Source of the DNA: Gnetum montanum
Lineage: Eukaryota > Streptophyta > Gnetopsida > Gnetales > Gnetaceae
Assembly (NCBI GenBank): GCA_015680685.1
Contig: MNCI01023285.1
Coordinates: 5,260 to 69,259 of the forward strand
Direction of reading: 5' to 3'
DNA: 64,000 nt
Shown here piece by piece: positions 26,301 through 38,986 of this stretch (the stretch's first letter is position 1; each line of letters begins with the position of its first letter). The position numbers were made by a program, and so were the translations under genes. The notes beneath the pieces were generated by a model that ran no database searches, was not told the DNA's origin, and saw only the letters and a list, made by a program, of their open reading frames with translations.

Positions 26301-29300
26301 CTCTTGGATATAAACTATATCACAACAACCTTGCTTTACTAATTGCTTGAGGGTGTTTCTCTTATATGGGGTACCATGGCCCTTGTAATTTCATGAAAGC
26401 ATCTTCATGGTCTACTGCTATGCCACTTTTTACATACCTTCTTTAAGGTTCCCTGAATTCTTTATGACAACTAAAAATTTATGTGTAATGGGATGGGTGC
26501 CTTAAATCTTTCCCAATGAATAATTATTTGCAGGTTATGTTATGTAGAAGTTGGAGTCTTGAAAATCCATAACTTTCACTTATGTGACTTGTTGGTTAAA
26601 GTGTGTGCCTTGCATTCTACAAGCCACAGGTTTGATCTCAATAGGCTGCCACTGAGATATATGTGTTATGCAAAAGAATGTTAAAACTAAACTAGTCTAA
26701 TAGATCCATAGGCTCTTTGATAATTAATAACAATTTTGTGATGGCACCCAGAATTTTCCAATTTAATCTATAAGTTTTAATTGTCAAAACTAAAAGATTC
26801 AAGAAGAGTTTTTGTTATAGAAATGTGCATGATGAGTTTACTTTACATATTGCAGCATTTGTATCATATACTGGCATACATGGGAAAGCCACAAGGAAAA
26901 GGTTTAGAGATGGCACACAAACACATTGTTTCCGGGCTCATAGAGTTGGCACATATGCGTGACTCTTCAAACTTCTTATATGGGGTCTCTAAATTGCCAC
27001 GCAAGGATATTTTGGAGACTAGCACTACAGCTTCAGGTCAAGTGGCAATTGGTTTTGATTCTAATATAAATAGCCGTTTGTTGTCACCAACACCGCCACG
27101 CTCAATTAAGCTCCTTAGCTGGAGAATGGTTGGTATTTTGAATAGATCTTGTAATTAACTGTGCTAATTTTTTCTAGCTTCATATTTATCTTTGGTTAGA
27201 TGGTTATATATTATGTTACAAGTTTTGCTAAATTTTCAGGCATTAAGATATTTTGAGAAGCTTCTTCAGGACTTGGATAAGATATGCTTAATGCCACTTA
27301 ATTTAGATTTAGAAGAAATTATGCAGTTCATAGTGGATTTTCAGAAGTCACAGCCCGACCTTGTTGCCAGATCATATCTTCAGGTTTGTGCATTCTTTGA
27401 GCTTAATATTTCCTCATTTCATTGAAATTGTTGTAAATAAATAATATATAAATTGTTTATATATTATTTCCTGAGAATATAGAAATTGTTATAATAATCA
27501 GTTGTTCCAGTTACATATTCATATAATTTTTGCTGGGCTTTAAATTTGCAGTTGTCCCAGTTGTCTCAATTAGAAGGGATAAGCCTTTTTTTTGGTGAGC
27601 TTGAGATATGCTAGTTCATCATCATCATCCTAGCCTTGTCTCAACAAAATGGGGTCAGCTACATGAGTTCTTTTTTGCTATTCACCTCTATGAAGAGCTA
27701 GATCTTTATTTATTTGCAATTTCTTCAAATCATCTTCAATTGTTGGCTTTTTTGGTGGCTTTCGTAGAATAGTGATTTAGCAACATTTTTTAAGCTTGTT
27801 ATCTGATTTTTATTGCACATGCCCAAACAATCTAAGATGCCATTCCTGTAACTTATTTGAAATAGAAAAGCCACTCCAAGTCTTCCTTGAATGTCTGTAT
27901 TGTGTAGTTTATCTCATCTAGTAACATTTAACATCCATCTAAGCATTCACATTTTTGGGACACTGATTTGTTGTTCATACCTCTTTTGTACTGCTCCACA
28001 TTCAACAACATATAAAATTGCACACTTGATTGTTGTCCTATAAAATTTTCCCTTTAGTTTTATTGAGATTCTTTTATCATGTAGAACACTACTAGCTTGT
28101 CTCCATTTTCACCATCCTGCTTTAATCCTATTTTTTATATTTTTATCAACTTTACCATTTGATTGGAGCATTGATTTTAGGTAGTGGAACTGTTTGCAGT
28201 GATGGACTTTTTGGCCTTGAAATATCATTTCTATTTCACCACTGTTTATGCTATTATTGAAATTGCAATTCATATATTGTTTCTTATTTCTACTAAATTT
28301 TAAATTTTTTTGTTCTAGGGAATTTCTCCACTTCTCCATTTTAGAAACAATATTTTTTGGAGTTGTTTGACAAATGCCAGTTGCACCTTTAAATTCAGAA
28401 ACATGTCGAATAGCTGAATTTAAATGACAATATATCATATTTAAGAGCTAAAGGCTATCCTTTCATGAATATTGAAAGAGTCTAAAAACACTCAGGATTG
28501 GGATGTAAATGCAAAGATTAAGCAGTCAGTTGAACAAGTTTTTCTGTTGCTCGAGAAAGTCTGAAAAGTTGGAAAATTCAGCCAAAGTTTGAGGGGAAAA
28601 ACGGTGAAATAAGTCAGCTTATATCAAATATAAATTTTGGAAGATTTTTTTGTAGCAAATTATAAACATTCAAAAATGAAAGTAGCAGACACAATGAAGT
28701 AGGCATAAATCTAACAAATGCATAGTTGTTTCGACACGATACGGTGTTTACAATTTCCTCTATCTCCAATACCTGCATATATTCAACGTGTTATTGATAC
28801 TAAAGATTTTTGGATTTTTGTTTTAGCATAACCTTACCAATTTTAAGGAATGCTGGTTTTAGTATAAAAACCTACGATGTTTTATTTCTTACTTTGACAT
28901 TTTAATGAAACCTACATTTTGTTCAGTTACTCATAACAGTGACCAATGAATTGGTAGTGCAATTGTTAGTTGTGTTGGTTTGTCAACCAATTGAGATATG
29001 ACTGTCGCATGCAAATTCTTCTGAATTCTGTAGGGGCATGCCAATGTATCCTCCGCTTAGATGCAAATGTTCTCAACTTTACTAATTCCGTGTACTAATA
29101 GTAATACACATTTAAAATCTGAAAACGTAATCAATTTATTTTCTTTTGTAGAAGTTTTAGATCAAATTTCTTTTAAAATCATGTGTGAATTGTTCAAAAC
29201 ATTTTGTTAAAAATGATGCCCTTCTGGCAAATTTTGGTTGTGCTGCTTTTGAAAAAACTCTCCTGAAAAGAAAAATTGGCTTTTTTGGGCAGAATTTCTT

Positions 29301-32300
29301 ATCATTTCTTCTGTGATCCTTAAATGATGCATAAGATTCTACAAGTTTTCTTTCATCTGCATAACAAGTTTTCTTTCATTCATCATTTTGTGACTCTAAG
29401 TTACAGTTTTGTATTACTGTCACAGATCTTGGTTGTTCAAGATGGAAGGTTATTTGGTCAAGATGCATTTTCCCAAGTGATTCTTAGAGTCATCAGCACG
29501 TCCCATCTTTCTAATAACCAAGAATTTCAGAAAGAGGATATGCTTGCTCAACTTGGTCAGGTAAAATTTTACTGATTTTTAATTTTGTGTTTCTCAATGC
29601 ATATTTTCATATATGTCCTGAAAATTCTTGCTTCTTGAAATATCAAACTATACTAGTTTCAAATCCTTCTATAGATTCCCATTTATGTTGTTGTAACATT
29701 GCTTTTTGAATGAATTGATTTATAGCTATTGCTAAATATGATGCGGATTCTTTGCACAAATTGTGCGTGGCAAAGACGGAAACTTGGAAAGTGCTTGCAA
29801 GAATGGCATTCTTTTCTACATCAGGTACAAACTCACTACGTATTTTATTTTGAGGGGAAGTAGGTAGGATATACATCTGTGAATGAAAATATCTCATGAA
29901 GAATTATTATTTCAAAATATAAATTCTATACAAATTTTATTAAGTTCTAATGAGTATGATTTCCTGCCTCATCTTTTTGGACTGGGTTTCGTATGAGCTT
30001 TTTAGAGCATATTGGTTACTGTTTTTGCACTCCCATACTATGGGAACCCCAATATCTTAAGAGGGATTTGTACTCAAAAGTAAGATTCATTTGGATCTAG
30101 TTTCAGTTGTGTGCATCCAAAACATTTGCATATATGGTTGTATAGGTTTTCAGATAAACGTTAAGTACCAATTCAGTTTCAACAATTTTTTTTGCATAAT
30201 GGTTATATATCTCAGTGGCAGTCTATAAGGATCAAGCTTATGACTTGTAGAACACAAGCCACATGCCTTAACCAACATGTCCTTCTAACAATTTTAAAGC
30301 ATTTTAAGCCTTTTAATTCTGGAGCCTGTCTCCAATTTTCTATTTTAGCAGCAATATTTGCTTGAGAGGTTTCTACTAGCGTAATATTTTCAGCAAAAAA
30401 CATAAACCAGAGGATTTTATCCTGTATTTTCTTACTAATTAATCAATAACAATGGCAAATGAGGATGAAGTAAGCATGGAACCTTGATGCTTGCATGTGA
30501 CTAAAATATCAGAAAGTATTCCACATGCAGTTCTAATTCTAGTAGTGGTTCCTCCATACACTCCACTTTAGTATGTTGATCAGGATGTTCTCTTCCATAT
30601 GGCCCACCAAATAATCTCTAGCATTATATTATATGTCCTTTTCCGGTCAATGGAGATGATATGTAGATTTTTCGTATGCCTTTTGAATTTCTCCTTCTAC
30701 TATTATATTAAAAAGAAAAAAAAAGTATCTGCAGTAGTTGATCACCGTGGCATAATTTCAAATTGATTTTATAATACTGTAAATTTGCATTGGAGATGCT
30801 GCTCTACAACTCTCTTCCCAATGTCTCATGGTCTGGCTGATATGCTTGATTTTCTATCATTTGTCCAATTTTGCACATCTCCTTTGTTTTTCTAGATGGG
30901 AACAGCAATGCCTTTTTATAGTTTTCAGGCATTTCTGGATTCTTCAAAATTTTGCTAAATAATTTTGTAAGCCATATGGTTTGTCTCTTTTATAGCCTTT
31001 CAGACTTATATAGGAATGGCATTTGGTTATGCAACTTTGCCATTTGCATCTTAGATAAGGCTCTCATCACCTCAGTGAAGGAAAATTGATTGACCACTCC
31101 TAAATTTGGCTGTTCTTTTGTGGGTTTCCTCTCTTAGAAATTCATCATTTAATAATTTTTGAAAATATTTCTATATATTTTATGCACTACTGTAATTTAA
31201 GAAGAATTTGAACACGAGATATCTTTATTTTCCGTAGTTTATGCAGAGAATGAAAAACTTTTTTACATGAACTGACTTAATTGATTATTTCAGGTTGAAA
31301 TGATAGTTTACAATGATGTGCAGAAGTGTTTTTCCATGGAAAAGGTTTCTCCCGTCATACTCATAAACATTTTAATTTCTTGTTAGCTCGTAATTTGAAT
31401 TTATATTTTTTTGTATAAGTATTCCTGAGGTCATCCATGTATGTCTTCTGTTTGATTCGACAGAAATCATGGCTGTTGAAAATGATAGAGTGGACAGAGC
31501 AACAGAGTTGTTGGATTGCATTGCGATTTCTTATGTTAGGATTCGAGCTTGAGTTATATTTCCCTAGCGAATTATGCATGGTGTACTGGTAAGTGTTTTG
31601 GATTGTCAATTGCTGTTTTATATCAAATATAAATTAAACAATGCATTTACTTTGCTAAGCACAATGCATTGTCCATCTATGATGTGCATTGCGGTTGTTA
31701 TATTCAATAGAAGGTTTTTCTTTTTGCTATTTTTTTTACTTGAACTAAGTTTAAGCAATGTATTTTCTGCACGTTAAAGCACCATAGTTGGTGAATCAAG
31801 GTAACTGACTTGTATTATTTTTTAAAGTGTATAAGTGAAACTTAAATTACATTTCTTTACACTTCTGGCGATTGCCGAGGTGTAGCTTATTGTTTAAATA
31901 TGTTACTTGTATACTTCAAATTAGGTGTTCTCGATTCAAATGGGTAATGCTGAGATGTAACCTATATTTTATAAGTCTTTAGGATGCGGGGATGTGGAGA
32001 TGCGGTGAGTGCTGGGATGCATTAAGGACGGGAATTCTCAGAATGGTTATATTCCTCTGTAATTCTTTAAAAGCGTTACGTTGGCAATAGTCCTCTGCAG
32101 TTCTTCAAAAGAGTATCATGTTGGCTATATGTTTTGGTATGTCTTGGGTGTATTGATAGTGAAGTTATTCCCCAACACAAGAATAACGAAGAATAATGTG
32201 CATTATTCATAACAATCAGTATTAAATACTGAAAATAAATGAAAAATACTGAGATTGACAGAGAAAGAATCAGTTGTAAATATGGACCTTTATATAAATT

Positions 32301-35300
32301 GAATTTATCTCCTTACAAAGAAATGCATCTCTCCGTGTATATATATAGATATCAAAGGTCTGTTTCTCCTGTACACTAACATGCTCTTTTTAATCACGTG
32401 TTGCGTGCTGGTATTGAGGGCAGTAGGCGTATCAGCGTTCATGACAGATTATCGTACTTAAAATAACTTAAACCACAGCCTGAAAGCTTTGCCGCTGCAC
32501 AGCGTTAACCCATTTGGTTATTACCAAAATGTTAACCGGAGAGAGAAGAAACTGATCATAAAATAATAAAATACACCTATTGTGGAAAACCTGGGCGAGT
32601 AAACTACTCGTATTGTTGATTATCAGAATTACAGCAAGCTAAGAGCAGTACCTAAGTCGCAGGAGGAGACTGCAAATTGAAAGTCTGGAAGTACACAGCC
32701 AGGAACTGAGGAAAGGGGAAATCGGATCCAAACTGGAAGGCTGGAACTGCCTTTACTAGTTAGTCTTGTTTCTATTGTTTGCGAGCCTGTGACTGCCCTA
32801 ACCCGCATGTCCTGAAATCCATCACTCCAGTCTCATATCTGAAGACTGATTAATTATAAGTAACAATGTTATGTTTACTCTTTACATTTGCATCTGCATC
32901 TCTTTGAGTTTTGTCAGAACCCTATCAGAAAATTTTAAGGTTTTTGGTGCTGCGGGGACATTTGTACAATGTTATTACAATGTAGATTGAATAAAGTGCT
33001 ATGGTTTCAGTAATAATATTGTTAGTTATGGTGGAGGATTCTTTGCTTATAATATTAGTAAATATGTTTGCTTATAGTGGAAGATTCATTGCCTATGATA
33101 TTTGCAAATAATGCATATATTTTCCAATTTGTATTTTTTTTTAAATTTTCTACACTAACAAGGTGTGCTAAGGTACACATTGCACTTGTCGCTCTCAAAT
33201 CAGATGCTGGCCACTCAAGCCATTGGTGTTGTAGTTTAGTGGTGATTTATCAGGTAGTGAACCAATAGGTTGCTGAGTTTGAGCTTAGTTGGGGATATCT
33301 TTGGATTAATTGAGATGAAGACTTCCATGATACTGCCTAATTTGTTGAAATGGATAATGTGTGAAAATGATGCAAAATTGATCCATCATTGATTTGAAGC
33401 TTTGAAGGTTTAGTGCCAGTCTTCTATTAAATGTGTCAGCAACTTATTATGGTGTGTGAGCAAGGTGGCAGAGTAAATGGTGTGGGTGAGTGGTTGATTA
33501 GGTTTGTGAAGCAGGCGGGTAGGATGCTTGAGTGGTTAAGCAAGATAGCAGGTGAGGAGGTATGCAAGATATCATGGTGGAGGATGGGTTTGGAGCTTTG
33601 GGGTTAGTTTCAGTGGAGAGGTTTGCAGGGTGCAGCTCTAATGCCAATATAGGGCAGTGGAGCCCAAGTGGTTGAGCAATTGAGTGAGTGGCTCGCATAG
33701 TAGGGAAACTTAGGGTTATAGGGTTGTTGAGTTGATGTTGTTGTCCGAGGTTGATGAAATGGGGTGGAGTTTGATTGGGAAGTTCATGTCCTTTGGCCCT
33801 AGACCATGTTTGGAGCATCTAGTGAAATGATGACTTGGAAGGTTCCAATTTAGTCTCGACTTGAAAGGTTCTAATTGATGATAGGGTGTTGATAGGTGAT
33901 TTGCTACTCTTTATGTTTCCTAATACCTTTGACAAGGAGATGTTTCAATGTGGAAGCCAGTTCTTTGGGGCTAGGGGCTTAGCTTTGATGTACTAGAGGC
34001 TAGGGGCTCACCAAAATATTGACTTGTTTGATAGGGGTCCAGTGTGGGTTGGGGTTCATGGCCTACCTTGGGAGAGTTGGAATATTGACTTTCTTCAAAC
34101 CCTAGCTGGGAATTTTGGTGAGTGCATCTCTCTTGATAATTTCATTGCTACTAGATTTAAGAATATATCCTAGTTTGGAAGAGTTTTAGTTTTGTGCGAA
34201 GTGAAATCATAGTATTGATGAGTGTAGGGTATGCTTGAAGCATGCATGGTTTTTTTGTTTTTTGTTTGGGTGCCTTGGTGGCCAAGTCTACGAGTACCAA
34301 TATATCTGAACTTTGTTTTGCTTGAGTGACTCTTGTTAGCAAGAAGTCATGGGGATAGGTGGGTAACAAACCAATGGGCAAAAAAAAAAAAAAAACCCTA
34401 GTTGTTGGGAATCGATTCAACATCTTGTTAATAGGAGGGTAAGGCTTAGTGGTTTAGAATGGTGTGTTGTCTCTCCTTGTTGGTGAGGGTGATGGATTGA
34501 ATGCTATAGCCAATGGGCCAACATGACATTATGAGGCTGGGAAAAGGGGGATGTGGGATTTAAGAACCCCCAACATCACAAAAATTTGGTGGTTAGGAGA
34601 AATCTCTAGAAGGGAATGATTTGAGGCCTATTGTTCTTGTGTTGGAGGAGAGGAAGGTTGCTTCAGAACTACCTACTTTCGGGTTGTTGGTGTCACCCTT
34701 GACCCTTGAGGGGGTTGGTGGCCTTCGGTTTTGTAAGATGCTAGATTCAAAAACCTCACCTTGAGGCCCATGAAGTAGGCACCCAAGGGAAGAATGGTCA
34801 TCCTTTAGGTGCACATATCAGGTAGAGAGATGCTCATTGTAATATTGCTTCGGGAGGGTAGGAGACCTCTCAAAGAGGTCTACTCCAAAAGGTCTCATAG
34901 TAGATACAGATTTCCTTTTGTTGGCATTGGACTAGAGGGCGTTTGATCATCACCTGCATTTGCTCTTGATGAGATTTTTGGTGGGGGTTGGGGGTTGGGG
35001 GAGGGGGTAGTGGTGGTTGGATGTCCTTCCTTTAGGTTGGTGAAGTTTTGGTTGGGAAGACCTAAGTTAAAAGATGAGATGGAAAGGATATGATAGGAAT
35101 ATTTGTTACAGTTGGATGCTAAGCACTTCCTTAGGAACATACTAAAAAGAGTTAAAAGGTTCATTAAAGAGTTAAAAGATAGGGAAGAGGAAGGTGATAA
35201 GCCTATTTCAATAGAGATAGAAAGCTAGTTGGATCAACATGATGACAACATGTTGTTGGCCCTTTCACTAGGGATGAGGTGTAGTAGGTGGTTTCTTCCA

Positions 35301-38300
35301 TGATGGATGTCCTATTGAATTTTTTAAAGAACTTATGATTTTTATAAAACAATATTATTGATGCTTTTAATCTTATGCTCACGTGGGGACAAGTTCAGAT
35401 GAAAATCAATTGCTTTAGGGTGATTCTTATTCCCAGTAAGAGGATCCTAGTTTGCCATTAGATTATAGACCTATTGGAGTATGCAACACCTTGATGGGGG
35501 TATTTTCAAAAGTGCTATCCATGCTTTTAAAGCCACTTGTTACCCATGTTGCACAAGCTGATTGGAGACCATCAAGCTCGGTTTGTCTTGGGATGCCTAA
35601 TTCAAGATCAAATAATTGTCAATCAAGAGCTTGCGTACATGGTTGCAAAGTACAAGCTTCTAGTTATGTTCATAAAGGTTGATATTGCTAAAGCTTATGA
35701 TTCTATCTCTTGGGAGGCTGTATAGCTAATTATGATAAGAATTGACTTTTCACTACACTTTGTGAGACTTTGCATGAACAAATAGCAAACAGGGGCATAT
35801 TTGGTGGACATCAATGGGAGGTTAAAGGGTTTCTTCATGTCATAGTGGGGGTTGAGACAGGGGGATCTATTTTGACCATATTTGTTTATCATCATCATGG
35901 ATACCCTCCAAACATATTTGGGATGAGTTGGTGTTAGAGGAAGTCAGAAGTGTGGGCAACCACTATGTAGATGATACCATGCTCACTACCGTAGTGCCTT
36001 GGTGTTGGAGGCCACAACCATTAAAGCTGTGCTATATTTATTTCATGAGGAATTGGGACTTACAGCTAACTGGAACAAGTCTGCCGTGTATTACTTCAAT
36101 ACTCTTGTTGTTGTGAGAAGTGCTGTTAATAACACTTCAGGTATTGGAGAAGGAAAGCAGGTGGATATTTATTTGGGGATCCAACTTGTTAGATGAAATA
36201 GAGTTCATACCTAGAGAGTTTTTCTTCAAAAGCTCCATTATAAGGTTTAGCACTGGACCTCTAGGTTCCTTTCTAGTAAAGGAAAAATTTTGTTTCCTTC
36301 CATTGTCCTCTCTGCCATCACTTGGCACATTGCTTCAATCTGTGTTTCCCGCAAAATAGGTTATTCACAAGGTGAACTCTATCATTAATAGCTTTATATG
36401 GTCTGGAGAAAAAAAAAGCACTTATTATTAATTGGGATGCTATTTTAAGACCTTGATAGAGTGAGGGATTCGGAGTGCGAAAGTTCGAAGATTTTATCCT
36501 CGCACTCTAGTTCTGAGTTACACAAAGAGTTGTTAATCATGAATAATGACATGAGCAAACATTATGATGAGGAAATGCACTACTTAGGTGGCATCACCAA
36601 CAGATTTCGGTATTTGGAAAGCATTATATAGTTATTATAGTGTTATTTCATTGCTGCTGGTTAATATAAATGGGACATCCAAAGAACTTATGATATCCAA
36701 GTATGGGACTTGAAAGGGTGGCAAACATTTTTTTTTTCACATACTTGAAAAGAGTAAATTGTTGGGATGGACTCTTATAAAACAAGCCATCTTGATGCAG
36801 GCTTTCCTAAGGAGAAGGGGTCTTGCAATTGCAGAGGAATATCACAGGGGGATAGTCTTTCAACAGTGGTTGCTTGGTGTATATGGAGAGTGCACAACAA
36901 TCTTGTCTTCTGAGTTGAGTAGTTTCCTCAATTGTGAATAATTCTTTGGTAAGCTCGTTGTTTTTGATAGGAGGCTAGTGTTAATGTGGGCCAAATGCCA
37001 GCTTCTGAGTCAAATTGCTCGCTGTTTAGATAGATGTTGAGCTTTGGGAGCTTGTGACGGTGGTGGGATGGGACAGACTATTGGTGCAGTTGTGCTGAGA
37101 GCAGGATCTAAATGTTGCTTTTTGGCAGGTGGATGCAACTCAGTTTAGGTGGGAAGAATCCTGCTGTTCGAGGTTGCTATTTCGAAGGTGCTGGATGTTC
37201 CTAAGGAGGGGGAGGTGGTATTACCAGTGTCCAAGGATCTCTGAGATGCCATTGATTTCTTTCTAGTTGGGGTGCTTACAGTGGCTGGTGGTTAGGTTTT
37301 GTGTTCTTCCTTACGACTATTATGGCAGCATTGAAGATGGTTGAGGTTTTTTGTGCAATCTGGCAATGTGTCGAAAGTGAATAGAATTCACTTTGCCTTC
37401 TTGAAATACTTGCTGTTGCATAGGTAGATGAACTTGTCAAGGTATTTTGTTGGTGTGCTTGTAGAAGAAGCAACACACCAAACAGTCAAGCTTGGTGTTG
37501 GCCCTTTGTGCTGCTGTTAAGAAGATATTAGATTTTCTCAAAGGGAGACTTTACATTTGCTAGTTGTTAACAAGTTTGGGGCAGTTTACACTTGTATGTC
37601 CATGGCCACCAGAGAAGGGTCCAGCAACCAACAAGGGGATGAGCAGTCATGTGAATAGGGTATACTGGAATAGTTGGAGCAGCAGAATGAGGAGACCCTT
37701 GAGCAGGAAATGAGGGTTTGTAGCAGCAGTCATAGGACACATTTGGTAGTGGAGGATAAAGAATTGAAGGAGTGGATAATTGCACAGTCCAAGGCAGAGC
37801 TCCAAGAGGTACTTCAAAGAGTTTTGCAAACCAAACTAACACAAATGGAGGAGGAGATGACTTGTAGGGCTGTAGAGGCAAAAGCCTTGGCAGTTTGTAA
37901 TGCACCACATTTGTACATGTGACCTTAGTACTCTATTGAATATTTAGACTTTAATTTGTTTTAAAGCTTATATATATTGGTAGATGTGCCTAATGTTTCT
38001 TAGTAATATGAAGACCTTTGTTTGGGTGACATAAGCAAGATTACTATTTATTTCTAATTTTTGTCAAATTTTTTATTATTTTAAGTTTATATTATTAATG
38101 AATGAGCATTGCATGGTCTAGCATTATTTTAGAATAATACGAGGAAATTAATGTGGATCCATGGGTTATTTTGACATTTAGTTAGAATTTTTAAAATTTT
38201 GAATATTTATTTAATTAAAATATGTCAAACTTCAAAGTTGTTAGATTGCACTCAAACTTGGTGGACCAACTCAGTTTTACGCATAGAGTATATATCTACA

Positions 38301-38947
38301 ATCAGTTTTTTAATTTGTGCTTTTGAAATTTAAGATTTTACTGTTAAATGATTAAAAAAGTACTTGGTGGGATCATAATTTCCTTAATTCAATCAAAATA
38401 TTAATTTCTAGCATGGTAGTTATAGCATGCCTATGCTTGTTATGATTGGCTTGACATGTGTAAATTGTTGGATAGACAAAAAGTTTAGTATCAATGATTT
38501 TTACTAGATAAATTGTAGGAAATGTGAAAAATAGATAAAAGGCCAAAAATAAATTAGAAACCCTCATAGCATATAAACTAAAAAGGGACTTAAAACAAGA
38601 CAAAAAGGTGTGGCCATAATAAAAGTCAATGTGGGATGATGATGTATGCTCTATGACATGCTTATGATGACATCTATTTTATTTATATGCAAATTGTTCA
38701 CTTTATATTAATGGCTGAAAAAGGGACAAAGAACTCATTTAATAGGTACCAGGTGACTCTCTTGAGTGTTGTCAATTTCACATGTCCACTTCCTCATGAG
38801 AGCTTACTATCCAAGTCAAGTAACAATGATTCCATTAATTAAAAAAGGATTTTTAAAGAATGGGTTGTGTACTTCTTGTCCATTTTGTAAACTTTTGTGC
38901 ACATGTCTTTACCCAAGCCCTAGGGTCTCCTCCATCCTATAAATGGG

Positions 38948-38986
<39 letters not shown>

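Larger units (their letters stand above)
20770..26408 (-). mobile_element. Decayed L1-type LINE on the minus strand, interrupted
   Basis: ORF2 begins with ATG at 26408 (minus): MKMLS, one stop, [11 protein letters not shown], then [10 protein letters not shown], the usual L1 endonuclease start. Later parts are GEFN, a fragment around the RT (GRGTPYCLTFLF, near 25650) and the catalytic YVDDT near 25530-25540. FEDSIIWN comes near 25000, [17 protein letters not shown] near 23000, and the zf-RVT-like region ([11 protein letters not shown]) at 22577-22771. The front half of RT is missing and stops are common. Sequence 23040-24850 does not belong to the LINE and separates its two halves. The limit near 20770 is set by a T-rich tract that may be the A-tail; 20770-22550 is assigned only provisionally. 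Confidence 0.75.
15464..26855 (+). other. NAA35 intron 6, 11.4 kb
   Basis: Phase-0 intron between RLRFHK and [11 protein letters not shown]. In order it holds two related antisense gag-like segments (15900-17110), SINE-like repeats near 18.8 and 20.1 kb, an RTE 3' end (19690-20080), a minus-strand L1-type LINE (about 20750-26408) split by a 1.8-kb insert, and a SINE-like repeat near 26.6 kb. I recognise nothing in 17110-18790 except a G-rich run near 17605-17650. Confidence 0.9.
29825..31293 (+). other. NAA35 intron 10
   Basis: A 1.47-kb intron with an inverted SINE-like repeat at 30195-30285 and an antisense RTE relic at 30290-31140. Confidence 0.8.

Noticed and set aside
32140-32830. Possible LTR (sequence with 'ttccccaaca' and GC-richer content)
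   Set aside because: No second LTR, terminal inverted repeat, target duplication or primer binding site could be found.
33498-33818. 106-codon open frame on the minus strand
   Set aside because: It lies antisense to the LINE ORF1 region and is rich in Pro/Thr/His as expected for a complement of G-rich coding sequence.
37567-37922. Overlapping open frames on both strands, the plus one Glu/Gln-rich
   Set aside because: No family match and no splice or start evidence. It is probably the 3' tail of the intron-12 LINE or chance. Left unannotated.
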